A stretch of DNA of 64,000 bases from Curtobacterium pusillum (GTDB lineage Bacteria; Actinomycetota; Actinomycetes; Actinomycetales; Microbacteriaceae): NCBI GenBank assembly GCA_002025645.1, contig CP018783.1, forward strand, positions 372,001 to 436,000. Direction: 5' to 3'. Shown piece after piece: positions 7,147 to 15,249 of the stretch. The position numbers and the translations under genes were made by a program. Below the pieces are notes generated by a model that did no database searches, was not told where the DNA came from, and saw only the letters and a program-made list of their open reading frames with translations. How positions within the stretch are numbered: position 1 is the first letter of the stretch; each line of letters begins with the position of its first letter.

Positions 7147-8939
7147 GCGTCGTCCAGGTCGACCGGCTCGCGATCTCGTACGCGGCCGGCAAGCGCTCCG
7201 TGCCGGTGGTCCGCGGTGTCTCGTTCGCCATCGAGGCCGGGCGCACGCTCGGTCTCGTCGGCGAGTCCGGCAGCGGCAAGTCCACCGTCGCCCGCACGCT
7301 CCTCGCGCACCTCCGCACCGGATCGACCATCGAGCGCGGCACGGTGCACGTCGACGGACAGGACGTCTTCGCCCTGTCGCCGTCCGGCCGCCGGGCACTC
7401 CGTGGCGGGACCGCGAGCGTCGTGGCGCAGAACGCCGGGCAGGCCCTGACGCCGTCGATGCGCGTCGGCGAGCAGATCCGCGAGGCCCTTCGCGCCCACG
7501 GCGAACCCGACGGCCCGGAGCGCGTGCTCGAGCTCGTCCGGCTCGTCCGGCTGCCGGCACCGGAGACGATCGTCCGCCGCTACCCGCACCAGCTCTCCGG
7601 CGGCCAGCAGCAGCGCGTCGCGATCGCGATGGCCGTGGCGGCCCGGCCGCGCGTGCTCGTCCTCGACGAACCCACCACCGCGCTCGACGTGGTCACGCAG
7701 GCGGCGGTCCTCGACCTCATCGCGGACCTCGGCCGCGAGCTCGGTATGGCCGTCCTCCTCGTCAGCCACGACCTCGGCGTCGTGTCCGCGATGGCGGACG
7801 AGATCGCGGTGATGCGCGACGGCGAGGTCGTCGAGCACGCCGCCACGGCGGCGCTCTTCGCCGCGCCGCAGCACGAGTACACGCGCGCCCTGCTGGCCGC
7901 GGTGCCGGACGGGCGACGGCCTGGGCCCACGTCGCCGGTTCCGGCGCGACGCGCCAGCGGCGGGACGGCCGTGCCGATGGGGAGAGGCGCGGATCGCGTG
8001 CCCGAGGATGCGACCGTCTCGTCGACGGTCACCTCCAGAGCAGGCCGCACCGTGCCTCCCGAGCCGCTCGTCCGGCCCGTGGTGACCGCCGAGGACCTGG
8101 TGATCCGCTACGGACGCGGCCTGCCGGCCGCCGTCGACGGCGTCTCCTTCACGATCGCACCGCGCGAGACGCTCGCCGTCGTGGGGGAGTCCGGCAGCGG
8201 GAAGTCGACGCTCGCGACGGCCCTCGCCGGCCTGGTGCCGGCCGAGTCCGGCACGTTCTCGTTCAACGACGGCACCGTGAGCGGCGACCTACGTGAGCCG
8301 ATCGCCGGCCGGTCCCCGGAGCTCCGCCGCGCAGTGCAGCTCGTGTTCCAGAACGCCGACACCTCGCTGAACCCCCGTCGGACCGTCGGGGCGGCGATCG
8401 CCCGACCGCTCAAGCTATTCACCGGTTCCTCGTCGCGGGAGCGGGTCGGCGAACTGCTCACCCGGGTCGGCCTCGGACCGGAGTTCGCGGAGCGGCTGCC
8501 GGCGCAGCTGTCCGGCGGGCAGCGACAGCGCGTCGGGATCGCCCGCGCGCTGGCCGCCGAGCCTCGCCTCGTCATCGCCGACGAGATCACGACCGCGCTC
8601 GACGTGCAGGTGCAGGCGGGCATCCTCGCGCTGCTCGCCGACCTGCAGCGGTCGCGAGGGCTGAGCTGTCTGTTCATCAGCCACGACCTCGCCGTCGTGC
8701 GCGGCGTGGCGGACCGCGTCGCCGTGATGACCGGTGGCCGGATCGTCGAGATCGGCCCGACCGAGCGGGTGTTCGGCGGACCGAACCACCCGTACACGAC
8801 CACGCTGCTCGCGGCGACGCTCGAGCCGGGCAGCACCGAACTGCCCGACGTCGGCGACGGGGTCCCCCGCTGGCGGCACGCCGACGGCTGGACCGACCGC
8901 GGCGACGGACACCTGACCCGGAACTGGGAGGACGCATGA
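7143..8939 (+). CDS. fused double ABC ATPase (DppD-DppF type)
   Basis: A 598-aa protein with two complete nucleotide-binding domains, in place of the usual separate DppD and DppF. Domain 1 (about 1-255) has Walker A GESGSGKST at 40-48, signature LSGGQQQR and Walker B VLVLDEPTT. Domain 2 (about 315-598) has a second GESGSGKST near 347-355, LSGGQRQR and LVIADEITTALD. Both have the H-loop SHDL. The linker (about 256-314) is not conserved in character: residues 260-282 come from a 68-bp repeat also found in an unrelated hydrolase gene. The protein energises the two permeases upstream. Confidence 0.95.
   Translation: MSVVQVDRLAISYAAGKRSVPVVRGVSFAIEAGRTLGLVGESGSGKSTVARTLLAHLRTGSTIERGTVHVDGQDVFALSPSGRRALRGGTASVVAQNAGQALTPSMRVGEQIREALRAHGEPDGPERVLELVRLVRLPAPETIVRRYPHQLSGGQQQRVAIAMAVAARPRVLVLDEPTTALDVVTQAAVLDLIADLGRELGMAVLLVSHDLGVVSAMADEIAVMRDGEVVEHAATAALFAAPQHEYTRALLAAVPDGRRPGPTSPVPARRASGGTAVPMGRGADRVPEDATVSSTVTSRAGRTVPPEPLVRPVVTAEDLVIRYGRGLPAAVDGVSFTIAPRETLAVVGESGSGKSTLATALAGLVPAESGTFSFNDGTVSGDLREPIAGRSPELRRAVQLVFQNADTSLNPRRTVGAAIARPLKLFTGSSSRERVGELLTRVGLGPEFAERLPAQLSGGQRQRVGIARALAAEPRLVIADEITTALDVQVQAGILALLADLQRSRGLSCLFISHDLAVVRGVADRVAVMTGGRIVEIGPTERVFGGPNHPYTTTLLAATLEPGSTELPDVGDGVPRWRHADGWTDRGDGHLTRNWEDA
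7921..7988 (+). repeat. 68-bp dispersed intragenic repeat, copy A
   Basis: This 68-bp stretch matches 20868-20935 at 65 of 68 positions with no gaps; differences are at 7932, 7963 and 7977. It contains small palindromes (GCCGGTTCCGGC and GGCGCGACGCGCC). Here it is read as part of the linker between the two ATPase domains, a place tolerant of insertions. In copy B it is read from the opposite strand inside a hydrolase gene, so shared protein function cannot explain it. Confidence 0.85.
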
Positions 8940-10975
8940 CCCGCTTCACCGCACTCGGGGAGCACCCGGTGCTCCCCGACGGCGTGACCGTCCGGGACGA
9001 GTGGATCCCGATGCCCGACGGCGTCCGGCTGCACACCCGGATCTGGTCGCCGGCGGCACCCGACGGGCCCGTGCCGGTGCTGCTCGAGTACCTGCCGTAC
9101 CGGCTCGACGACTGGACGGCGCCCCGCGACTCCGAGCGGCACCCCTGGTACGCAGCGCACGGGTACGCCTCGGTGCGGGTGGACATCCGTGGCACGGGGT
9201 CGTCCGACGGTTCCTTCGACGACGAGTACAGCGAACAGGAGCTGCGCGACGGCGAGGCCGTGATCGCCTGGCTCGCCGAACAGGAGTGGTCGACGGGCGC
9301 CGTCGGGATGTTCGGCATCTCGTGGGGCGGCTTCAACGCGCTGCAGCTCGCCGCCCGGGCGCCCGCCGCGCTCAAGGCCATCGTGACGGTGTGCTCGACG
9401 GACGACCGCTACGACAACGACGTGCACTACGTCGGCGGTGCGGTGCTCGGCATCGACATGGCGGCGTGGGGCGCGACGATGTTCGCGTTCAACTCACGGC
9501 CGCCGCGACCCGAGGTCGTCGGTGCCGACTGGGTCGAGCGGTGGCGCGCCCGGCTCGACGCGAACCGCCCGATGACCCCGGTGTGGCTCTCGCACCAGGA
9601 GCGTGACGACTACTGGCGGCACGGCAGCGCCGCCGAGGACTACGGGAACATCGGTGCCGCGGTGCTCGCGGTCGGCGGCTGGGCCGACCCCTACCGGGAC
9701 GCCGTGCTCCGACTCGTGTCGAACGTGCAGTCCCCGGTCAAGGGCATCGTCGGCCCGTGGTCGCACCAGTACCCGGACCGTGGACTCGCTCCCGGTCCGT
9801 CGATCGGCTTCCTGCAGGAGACCCTGCGGTGGTGGGACCGCTGGCTGCGTGGCGTCGACACCGGCGTCGAGCAGGAACCCGCGCTCCGGGCGTGGATCAA
9901 CGAGGGCGAGCCGCCGGCGACGTACTACGAGTCGCGCCGCGGCCGGTGGGTCGGCGCCGAGGCCTGGCCGTCGTCCGCCACCACGACCCGGACGGTTCCC
10001 CTCACCCAGCTCCGTGGGGGCGCGGACGGTGCGGTCGTCGTCCGGTCGCCGCAGCACACCGGTGCCGACGCCGGACGCTTCTTCCCGTTCGGCAACGCCA
10101 CCGACCTGCCGCCGGACCAGCGCGCCGAGGACGGCCGCTCGGTCTGCTTCGACCTGCCGCTCGACGAACCCGTCGACGTGCTCGGCAACGTCCTCGTCCA
10201 CCTCACCGTCACGAGCGACCAGCCCCGGGCCACCGTGACCGTGCGCCTGTGCGACGTGGCACCGGACGGCTCGTCGACCCTCGTCACCCGCGGGGTGCTG
10301 AACGCCGCCAAGCGGGACGGGATGGACCGGAACGACCCGCTCGAACCCGGCGTCCCGGCGTCGCTGACCGTCCGGCTCGTGTCGACCGGCCACCGGTTCG
10401 CCACCGGCCACCGACTCCGGATCGCCGTGTCCACGTCGTACTGGCCGTGGGTCTGGCCGCACGGGGTCGCGCCGACCGTGACCATCGACCCGGACGGATC
10501 GCACGTCGAGCTCCCGGTGTGGACGCGGGGCACCGACGACGGCGTGCGGTTCGAGCAGCCGGAACGCTCCGAGCCGCTCGCGATCGAACGGGTCGCGCCG
10601 ACCGAGGCGCTGCCGCAGCGCACCGTCACGCACGACGTCGAGACGGGGGAGTGGACGCTCGACGTCGACCCCGGGTACGGCGGCGGACGGGTGTACCCGG
10701 ACGGACTCGTGTTCAGCGAGGACGCCCGCGAGACCTACCGCATCCGCTCGGACGACCCGGGTTCCGCCGTGGCCACGTCCCGCTGGGCGATCGGGCTGGC
10801 GAAGCCCGAATGGGCGGCACGGCTCGAGACGTCGTCGGAGGTCACCGCGGACGCCGACGCCTTCCACGTCCGGAACACCGTGCGCGCCTGGGCCCGCGAC
10901 GGTGGGCCCGACGTCCAGGAGGTCCTCGTCGCCGAGCACACCTTCGCCGACGACGTCCCGAGGACCTCGGCGTGA
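8936..10975 (+). CDS. CocE/NonD-family hydrolase (Xaa-Pro dipeptidyl-peptidase-like)
   Basis: A 679-aa alpha/beta hydrolase with the S15/CocE layout. The catalytic domain has nucleophile Ser129 in GISWGG, probable Asp near residue 250 in GGWADPYRD, and His near 280 in GPWSHQYP. A C-terminal galactose-binding-like beta domain follows. Family members cleave Xaa-Pro from peptides or hydrolyse esters and acylated compounds. There is no signal peptide, so it acts in the cytosol. Its start overlaps the ATPase stop (ATGA), so it is made together with a peptide-type importer: the importer probably feeds this enzyme. Whether the substrate is a proline peptide or another amide or ester is open. Confidence 0.9.
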   Translation: MTRFTALGEHPVLPDGVTVRDEWIPMPDGVRLHTRIWSPAAPDGPVPVLLEYLPYRLDDWTAPRDSERHPWYAAHGYASVRVDIRGTGSSDGSFDDEYSEQELRDGEAVIAWLAEQEWSTGAVGMFGISWGGFNALQLAARAPAALKAIVTVCSTDDRYDNDVHYVGGAVLGIDMAAWGATMFAFNSRPPRPEVVGADWVERWRARLDANRPMTPVWLSHQERDDYWRHGSAAEDYGNIGAAVLAVGGWADPYRDAVLRLVSNVQSPVKGIVGPWSHQYPDRGLAPGPSIGFLQETLRWWDRWLRGVDTGVEQEPALRAWINEGEPPATYYESRRGRWVGAEAWPSSATTTRTVPLTQLRGGADGAVVVRSPQHTGADAGRFFPFGNATDLPPDQRAEDGRSVCFDLPLDEPVDVLGNVLVHLTVTSDQPRATVTVRLCDVAPDGSSTLVTRGVLNAAKRDGMDRNDPLEPGVPASLTVRLVSTGHRFATGHRLRIAVSTSYWPWVWPHGVAPTVTIDPDGSHVELPVWTRGTDDGVRFEQPERSEPLAIERVAPTEALPQRTVTHDVETGEWTLDVDPGYGGGRVYPDGLVFSEDARETYRIRSDDPGSAVATSRWAIGLAKPEWAARLETSSEVTADADAFHVRNTVRAWARDGGPDVQEVLVAEHTFADDVPRTSA

Positions 10976-11625
10976 GCAGCACGGGGCCAGCCAGGGTCCG
11001 GCAGCGTCCCGAGGTCCGCCGCGCGATGATCGTCGAAGCAGCGCGGGCCGTCATCGTCCGGAACGGCGTCGGCGCGACCGGCCTGCGGGACATCGCCGCC
11101 GAGGCCGGGGTCTCCGTCGGCACCGTGACGTACCACTTCGGCAGCGTCGCGGAGATCCTCAACGAGGTCGTCGTCCTGGAGACCGAGCGCTTCTACGGGG
11201 CGATCGTCGCCGCGGTCGACGCCGAGCCCGACCCCGTGGCGGGCCTGCACATGCTCGTCGAGCCGCTGTTCGGCGACACCGAGCAGGTCCGGCAGCACTG
11301 GCGGATCTGGTCGGACTACTGGACCGCGGTCGTGCGGCGGCCCGAGGTCGCGGCCGAGTACGCCGAGCGCATCCGCGTGTGGGAGGCCTGCCTCGTCCGG
11401 GTCGTGCGCCGCGGCACAGAGTCCGGGGTGTTCGTCGCGGCGGAGGCACCCGAGGTCGTCGCACTCAAGCTCGCGGCGTACAGCGACGGGGTCGCAACGC
11501 AGATCGCCCAGGGTGTCCCGGACCTGACGAACGCGGTGGCGCTCCGGTGGATGTGGACGTTCCTGTCGCACGAACTCGGTGTGTCCGCTGCGGGTATCGG
11601 TGGAAGCGGCTCGGAGCCCTTGTGA
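10972..11625 (+). CDS. TetR-family transcriptional regulator
   Basis: A 217-aa regulator. The N-terminal helix-turn-helix reads LRDIAAEAGVSVGTVTYHF (about residues 38-56), the classical TetR signature, followed by an all-helical ligand domain with several Trp residues (HWRIWSDYWTAVV). The start is GTG at 10972, overlapping the TGA of the hydrolase gene, so it is the sixth and last gene of the operon. It probably represses the operon from the palindrome at 3621-3638 and is released by the imported compound or its product. The binding site assignment is inference from position. Confidence 0.92.
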   Translation: MSSTGPARVRQRPEVRRAMIVEAARAVIVRNGVGATGLRDIAAEAGVSVGTVTYHFGSVAEILNEVVVLETERFYGAIVAAVDAEPDPVAGLHMLVEPLFGDTEQVRQHWRIWSDYWTAVVRRPEVAAEYAERIRVWEACLVRVVRRGTESGVFVAAEAPEVVALKLAAYSDGVATQIAQGVPDLTNAVALRWMWTFLSHELGVSAAGIGGSGSEPL

Positions 11626-11646
11626 TGAGGTAAGGCTTCCCTTACC
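11626..11646 (+). promoter_or_regulatory. candidate DtxR/IdeR iron box
   Basis: An inverted repeat GGTAAGG-CTTC-CCTTACC. Aligned with the DtxR/IdeR consensus TTAGGTTAGSCTAACCTAA, bases 11626-11644 match at 14 of 19 positions. It ends 8 bp before the ATG of the siderophore-interacting-like gene, so iron-bound repressor would block transcription. Confidence 0.65.
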
Positions 11647-11654
11647 GTTGGACC

Positions 11655-12068
11655 ATGGCACGGACCCGGCGACAGCCCAGCGAACGCATCCTCATCGCCG
11701 GCGGCGTCGACGACCTCCCCGAGATGACGCGCATGCTCGAGGACCTGCCCGAGAACGCCTACGGTCAGGTCTTCGTCGAGGCTGCCCTCGCCGAGCAGGT
11801 CCGTACCCTCCCGGCACCCCCGCGGGTCACGGTGACGTGGCTGCTCCGGAGTGCCCGGACCTCCGCGGTCGCGCCCCTCGTCTTCGCCGACCACGGTGAG
11901 GCCCTCGCGCACGCCGTCACCGGGTGGGCCGCCGAGTGGTGCGTCGCCGACTGCGAGCCGCGCACGAGCGTCTGGATCGGCTGTGCCGACAGCCCCTGGG
12001 TCGAGCGCGCACGGTCGGTCGTGCAGATCGAACTCGCCGACGCGGGCTTCGACACGCTCGTCGGCTGA
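11655..12068 (+). CDS. siderophore-interacting-protein C-terminal-domain-like protein
   Basis: A 137-aa protein that resembles only the C-terminal NAD(P)H-binding domain of SIP/ViuB ferric-siderophore reductases: ILIAGGVDDLPEMTRML, then ENAYGQVFVEAA, with no FAD-binding half. Such stand-alone pieces occur in Microbacteriaceae. A ferric-siderophore role is supported by the iron-box-like palindrome immediately upstream. The distance from that palindrome to the ATG (8 bp) leaves little room for a Shine-Dalgarno sequence, so the message may be leaderless or nearly so. How it would reduce iron without a flavin domain is unclear; it may partner another protein. Confidence 0.75.
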   Translation: MARTRRQPSERILIAGGVDDLPEMTRMLEDLPENAYGQVFVEAALAEQVRTLPAPPRVTVTWLLRSARTSAVAPLVFADHGEALAHAVTGWAAEWCVADCEPRTSVWIGCADSPWVERARSVVQIELADAGFDTLVG

Positions 12069-12073
12069 CCGGG

Positions 12074-12092
12074 TTAGGTCAGCCTCTGCTTC
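12074..12092 (+). promoter_or_regulatory. weak candidate iron box upstream of dps
   Basis: TTAGGTCAGCCTCTGCTTC matches the DtxR/IdeR consensus at 13 of 19 positions, with a strong left half and a poor right half. It lies 107 bp before dps. Iron control of dps is known in related bacteria, but the match is imperfect. Confidence 0.35.
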
Positions 12093-12198
12093 CTTGCGGC
12101 ATACAAAAGAAGCGGGCACTGTTGTCACCATCGGTTGCACTCCACTGGACAGGACAGGCCCAGCGGACCGGTGTAGCCACGAGGCAGGAGGAATCGAC

Positions 12199-12696
12199 AT
12201 GACCAACACCACGAGCACCACGCCCACCACGTCCCCGTTCTCGACGATGCCGGAGCTCGCCGCCGGGGTGGCGCAGTTCCTCGCCCCCGTCGTGATCGAC
12301 CTCGAAGCGCTCGTCGTCAACGGCAAGCAGGCCCACTGGCACGTCCGCGGCCGCAACTTCGTCGGCGTCCACGAACTCCTCGACACCATCGTTGAGCACG
12401 CCCAGGAGTGGGCCGACCTCGCCGCGGAGCGCATCGTCGCCCTCGGCCTGCCGGTCGACTCCCGCATCGCGACCGTCGCCGCGAACACCACGATCCCGCC
12501 GCTGTCCGAGGGCTTCCAGAACTCCGACGTGACCATCACCGAGGTCATCGCCGAGATCGACGCCGCGCTGCTGCAGGTCCGCCGTGCCGTCGAGGGCCTC
12601 GACGAGGTCGACCTCAACAGCCAGGACGTCGTCATCGAGATCGAGCGCGGCCTCACCAAGGACCGCTGGTTCCTGCAGGCGCACCTCGCCGCGTAG
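12199..12696 (+). CDS. dps: Dps-family ferritin-like DNA-protection protein
   Basis: A 165-aa Dps protein that forms a dodecameric shell, oxidises Fe(II) with peroxide and protects DNA. The ferroxidase residues are all present: His46 in AHWHVRG, His58 and Asp62 in HELLD, Asp73 and Glu77 in ADLAAERI. The N-terminus is a Thr/Ser-rich flexible tail (about 16 residues). The ATG at 12199 follows AGGAGGAA at 12186-12193. A perfect 22-bp hairpin terminator lies 14 bp after the stop. It neighbours an iron-linked gene, and a partial iron box upstream suggests joint control by iron. Confidence 0.95.
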   Translation: MTNTTSTTPTTSPFSTMPELAAGVAQFLAPVVIDLEALVVNGKQAHWHVRGRNFVGVHELLDTIVEHAQEWADLAAERIVALGLPVDSRIATVAANTTIPPLSEGFQNSDVTITEVIAEIDAALLQVRRAVEGLDEVDLNSQDVVIEIERGLTKDRWFLQAHLAA

Positions 12697-12710
12697 ACGC
12701 GACCGAGAAC

Positions 12711-12754
12711 CGGACGGGAGGCGCGGTGCCAGCTGGCACCGCGCCTCCCGTCCG
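12711..12754 (+). terminator. perfect hairpin terminator of the GGAGGCGCGG repeat family
   Basis: Two perfectly complementary 22-base arms (12711-12732 and 12733-12754) directly abut with no separate loop, so the few central bases must form it. The arm contains GGGAGGCGCGGTGCC. The same core builds the hairpin after trpD, so it is both a terminator and a member of a dispersed repeat family. Confidence 0.85.
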
Positions 12755-12770
12755 TCCGTGGTCCCGTCCC

Positions 12771-12814
12771 GTTCACGTGACGGACCACGCGCGTTCACCC
12801 GCCTGTACCCACGC
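12771..12814 (+). promoter_or_regulatory. PHO-box-like direct repeats before the phosphatase gene
   Basis: GTTCACG (12771-12777) and GTTCACC (12793-12799) are exactly 22 bp apart, two helical turns. This fits four 11-bp direct-repeat units with the actinobacterial PhoP core GTTCACC, units 2 and 4 being degenerate. It lies about 55-95 bp before the alkaline phosphatase start, as expected for phosphate-starvation activation. Confidence 0.7.
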
Positions 12815-12867
12815 ACAGCCATCCTCGGATGGCACCCGTTCGGGGGCACAGACGAGGGGAACACGCA

Positions 12868-14559
12868 ATGCAGCACACTCCGCAGCGCCGCCGTCGCGCG
12901 GCGCTCGCGCTCGGCGCCGCACTCATCGCCGGCGCGGTCGCACTGCCCGGCACCGCCGAGGCCGTCGGGCAGCTCGCCCTGCGCCAGCACGGCGGCGCCC
13001 AGCGCCACCAGGGCGACCAGACGCGCTCGATCCAGCAGGAGATCAAGCGGGCCGGCGCGAAGAACGTCATCCTGCTCATCGGCGACGGGATGGGCGACTC
13101 CGAGATCACCATCGCGCGGAACTACCAGTACGGCGCGGCCGGTCGGCTCCCGGGCCTCGACGCCCTGCCGCTCACCGGGTCGTACACGACGTACTCGGTG
13201 GTCAAGGACGGCGCCGACAAGGGCAAGCCCGACTACGTCACCGACTCCGCAGCGTCCGGCAGCGCCTGGGCCACCGGCACGAAGACCTACGACGGCGCGA
13301 TCTCGGTCGACGTCGACGGGAAGCAGCAGAAGACGCTCCTCGAGCTCGCGAAGGCGAACGGCCTCCGCACCGGCGACGTCTCCACCGCCGAGATCCAGGA
13401 CGCCACCCCGGCCGTCCAGGTCGCCCACGTCGGCGCACGCTCCTGCTACGGGCCGGACACCGCCTCGTGCGGCACCGACGCCCTGCAGAACGGCGGACTC
13501 GGCTCGATCAGCGAGCAGCTGCTGAACGCCCGCCCGGACCTCACCCTCGGCGGCGGCTCGGCCAGCTTCCAGCAGACCGCGAAGGCCGGGCAGTGGCAGG
13601 GCTCGACGCTGTTCGACCAGGCGGAGCAGCGCGGCTACCAGGTCGTCTCGGACGCGGACGGCCTCGCCGCCGTCCGTCGGGCCGACCAGACGAAGCCGCT
13701 GCTCGGGCTGTTCACCCCTGGTAACTTCCCGACCCGGTACGCCCCCACGACGGCGACCGTCGGCGGAGCGGACCAGGCACCGGTGCAGTGCACGCCGAAC
13801 CCGGCACGGCTGTCGACCGGGCTCTCACTGCAGTCGCTCACGAACAAGTCGATCGACCTGCTGAACCGCGACCGTGCGAACACCGGCAAGGGCTTCTTCC
13901 TGCAGGTCGAGGGCGCGAGCATCGACAAGCAGGACCACGCCGCCGACGCCTGCGGCCAGATCGGCGAGACGATCGACTTCGACGAGGCCGTGCAGTCCGC
14001 GCTCGCCTTCGCCAAGAAGGACGGCAACACGCTCGTCATCGCGACCGCCGACCACGCCCACTCGAGCCAGATCGTCGACAGCACGCCGCCGACCTCGCTC
14101 TCCACGGCGCTCCGCACCGCCGACGGCACCACGATGAAGGTCTCGTACGGCACGGCCGGCGCTGGCAGCTCGCAGCAGCACACCGGAACGCAGGTGCGCA
14201 TCGCGGCGTACGGCCCCGGTGCCGCGAACGTCGTCGGGCTCTCCGACCAGACGGACACCTTCTTCACGATCCGCGATGGCCTGAAGCTGCACGACGACCT
14301 CGCGGCGCTCTCCCGCGGAGCACGGATCGACCTGTCGGTCGGGGCCCCGCGTCCGAACCAGCGCGTGACGCTCACCGGGTCCCGGTTCGCCGGTGACCGT
14401 CAGGTGCGGGTCGCGGTCGGTTCGACGGACCTCGGCACGGTCGACGTGATCGACGGGACGGCGACGGTGGCGTGGAAGGCGACGACGGGGAAGTCGACGA
14501 TCACCTTCACGGGTGTGCAGTCCGGCAAGCAGGCGTCGAAGCAGGTCCGCGTCCGCTAG
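12868..14559 (+). CDS. secreted alkaline phosphatase, PhoA type
   Basis: A 563-aa exported phosphomonoesterase. The signal peptide has an Arg cluster ([11 protein letters not shown]), a hydrophobic core and a cut near GTAEA (about residue 31). The metal site starts at IGDGMGD (71-77); the nucleophile is Ser127 in [11 protein letters not shown]; further zinc ligands are in [19 protein letters not shown] and QQHTGTQV. The last 80 residues or so form an extra beta-rich Ig-like domain not present in E. coli PhoA. The ATG at 12868 follows GAGGGGA. PHO-type repeats upstream suggest induction at low phosphate. It releases phosphate from organic esters outside the cell. Confidence 0.93.
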   Translation: MQHTPQRRRRAALALGAALIAGAVALPGTAEAVGQLALRQHGGAQRHQGDQTRSIQQEIKRAGAKNVILLIGDGMGDSEITIARNYQYGAAGRLPGLDALPLTGSYTTYSVVKDGADKGKPDYVTDSAASGSAWATGTKTYDGAISVDVDGKQQKTLLELAKANGLRTGDVSTAEIQDATPAVQVAHVGARSCYGPDTASCGTDALQNGGLGSISEQLLNARPDLTLGGGSASFQQTAKAGQWQGSTLFDQAEQRGYQVVSDADGLAAVRRADQTKPLLGLFTPGNFPTRYAPTTATVGGADQAPVQCTPNPARLSTGLSLQSLTNKSIDLLNRDRANTGKGFFLQVEGASIDKQDHAADACGQIGETIDFDEAVQSALAFAKKDGNTLVIATADHAHSSQIVDSTPPTSLSTALRTADGTTMKVSYGTAGAGSSQQHTGTQVRIAAYGPGAANVVGLSDQTDTFFTIRDGLKLHDDLAALSRGARIDLSVGAPRPNQRVTLTGSRFAGDRQVRVAVGSTDLGTVDVIDGTATVAWKATTGKSTITFTGVQSGKQASKQVRVR

Positions 14560-14564
14560 CCCGC

Positions 14565-14612
14565 CCGGCCTGGTGACGTCGGCGCCTCAGGGTGCCGGGG
14601 TCACCAGGCCGG
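14565..14612. terminator. bidirectional terminator between phosphatase and response regulator
   Basis: A 13-bp stem, CCGGCCTGGTGAC (14565-14577) with its complement at 14600-14612, enclosing 22 nt that can form a smaller GGCGCC hairpin. It serves both convergent genes and overlaps the last codons of the response regulator. Confidence 0.6.
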
Positions 14613-15249
14613 TCTCGTAGGCCAGGACCACGGCGTGCACGCGGTCCCGGAGCTGCAGCTTCGCGAGGATCCGGCCGACGTGGGTCTTCACGGTCTGCTC
14701 GGCGATGAACAGGTCGGCTGCGATCTCGCCGTTCGACCGGCCGCGCGCGACGAGCAGGAACACGTCCCGCTCCCGATCGGTCAGCACGTCGAGGACCTCG
14801 GTCCGCGGTGCCGTCGGAGGCGGTCCCGCGACGAACGCCTCGACGAGGTGCCGGGTCACCCGCGGGGCGAGGAGCGAGTCGCCCTCGGCGACCGTCCGGA
14901 CCGCCTGCACGAGTTCGTCTGCGCTGGCGTCCTTGAGCAGGAAGCCGCTCGCCCCGGCCCGCAGGGCGTCGAACACGTAGTCGTCGATGTCGAACGTCGT
15001 GAGCATCACCACGCGGACGGGTCGGTCGGCGGGTGCCGCGGTGATCCGCCGGGTCGCCTCGATCCCGTCGAGCTCGGGCATGCGGACGTCCATGAGGATC
15101 ACGTCCGGCTGCAGACGCAGCGCCTCGACGACCGCGTCGGCCCCGTTCACGGCCTCGCCCACGACCTCGACGTCGTCCTGGGCCTGGAGGATCGCCCGCA
15201 GTCCCATGCGGAACATCTGCTGGTCGTCCACCACCATCACACGCGTCAT
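14587..15249 (-). CDS. NarL/LuxR-family response regulator
   Basis: A 220-aa two-component regulator. The receiver domain has DD at residues 8-9, the phospho-acceptor Asp54 in ILMDVRMPELDG, Thr in MLTTFD and Lys in FLLKDAS. The C-terminal LuxR-type helix-turn-helix reads LTDRERDVFLLVARGRSNGEIA and TVKTHVGRILAKLQLRDR. The ATG at 15249-15247 overlaps the TGA of the kinase gene (ATGA), so both are made together. Target genes are unknown; in this family they often lie beside the pair (transporters), but here the neighbour is a DedA gene. Confidence 0.95.
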   Translation of the reverse strand: MTRVMVVDDQQMFRMGLRAILQAQDDVEVVGEAVNGADAVVEALRLQPDVILMDVRMPELDGIEATRRITAAPADRPVRVVMLTTFDIDDYVFDALRAGASGFLLKDASADELVQAVRTVAEGDSLLAPRVTRHLVEAFVAGPPPTAPRTEVLDVLTDRERDVFLLVARGRSNGEIAADLFIAEQTVKTHVGRILAKLQLRDRVHAVVLAYETGLVTPAP

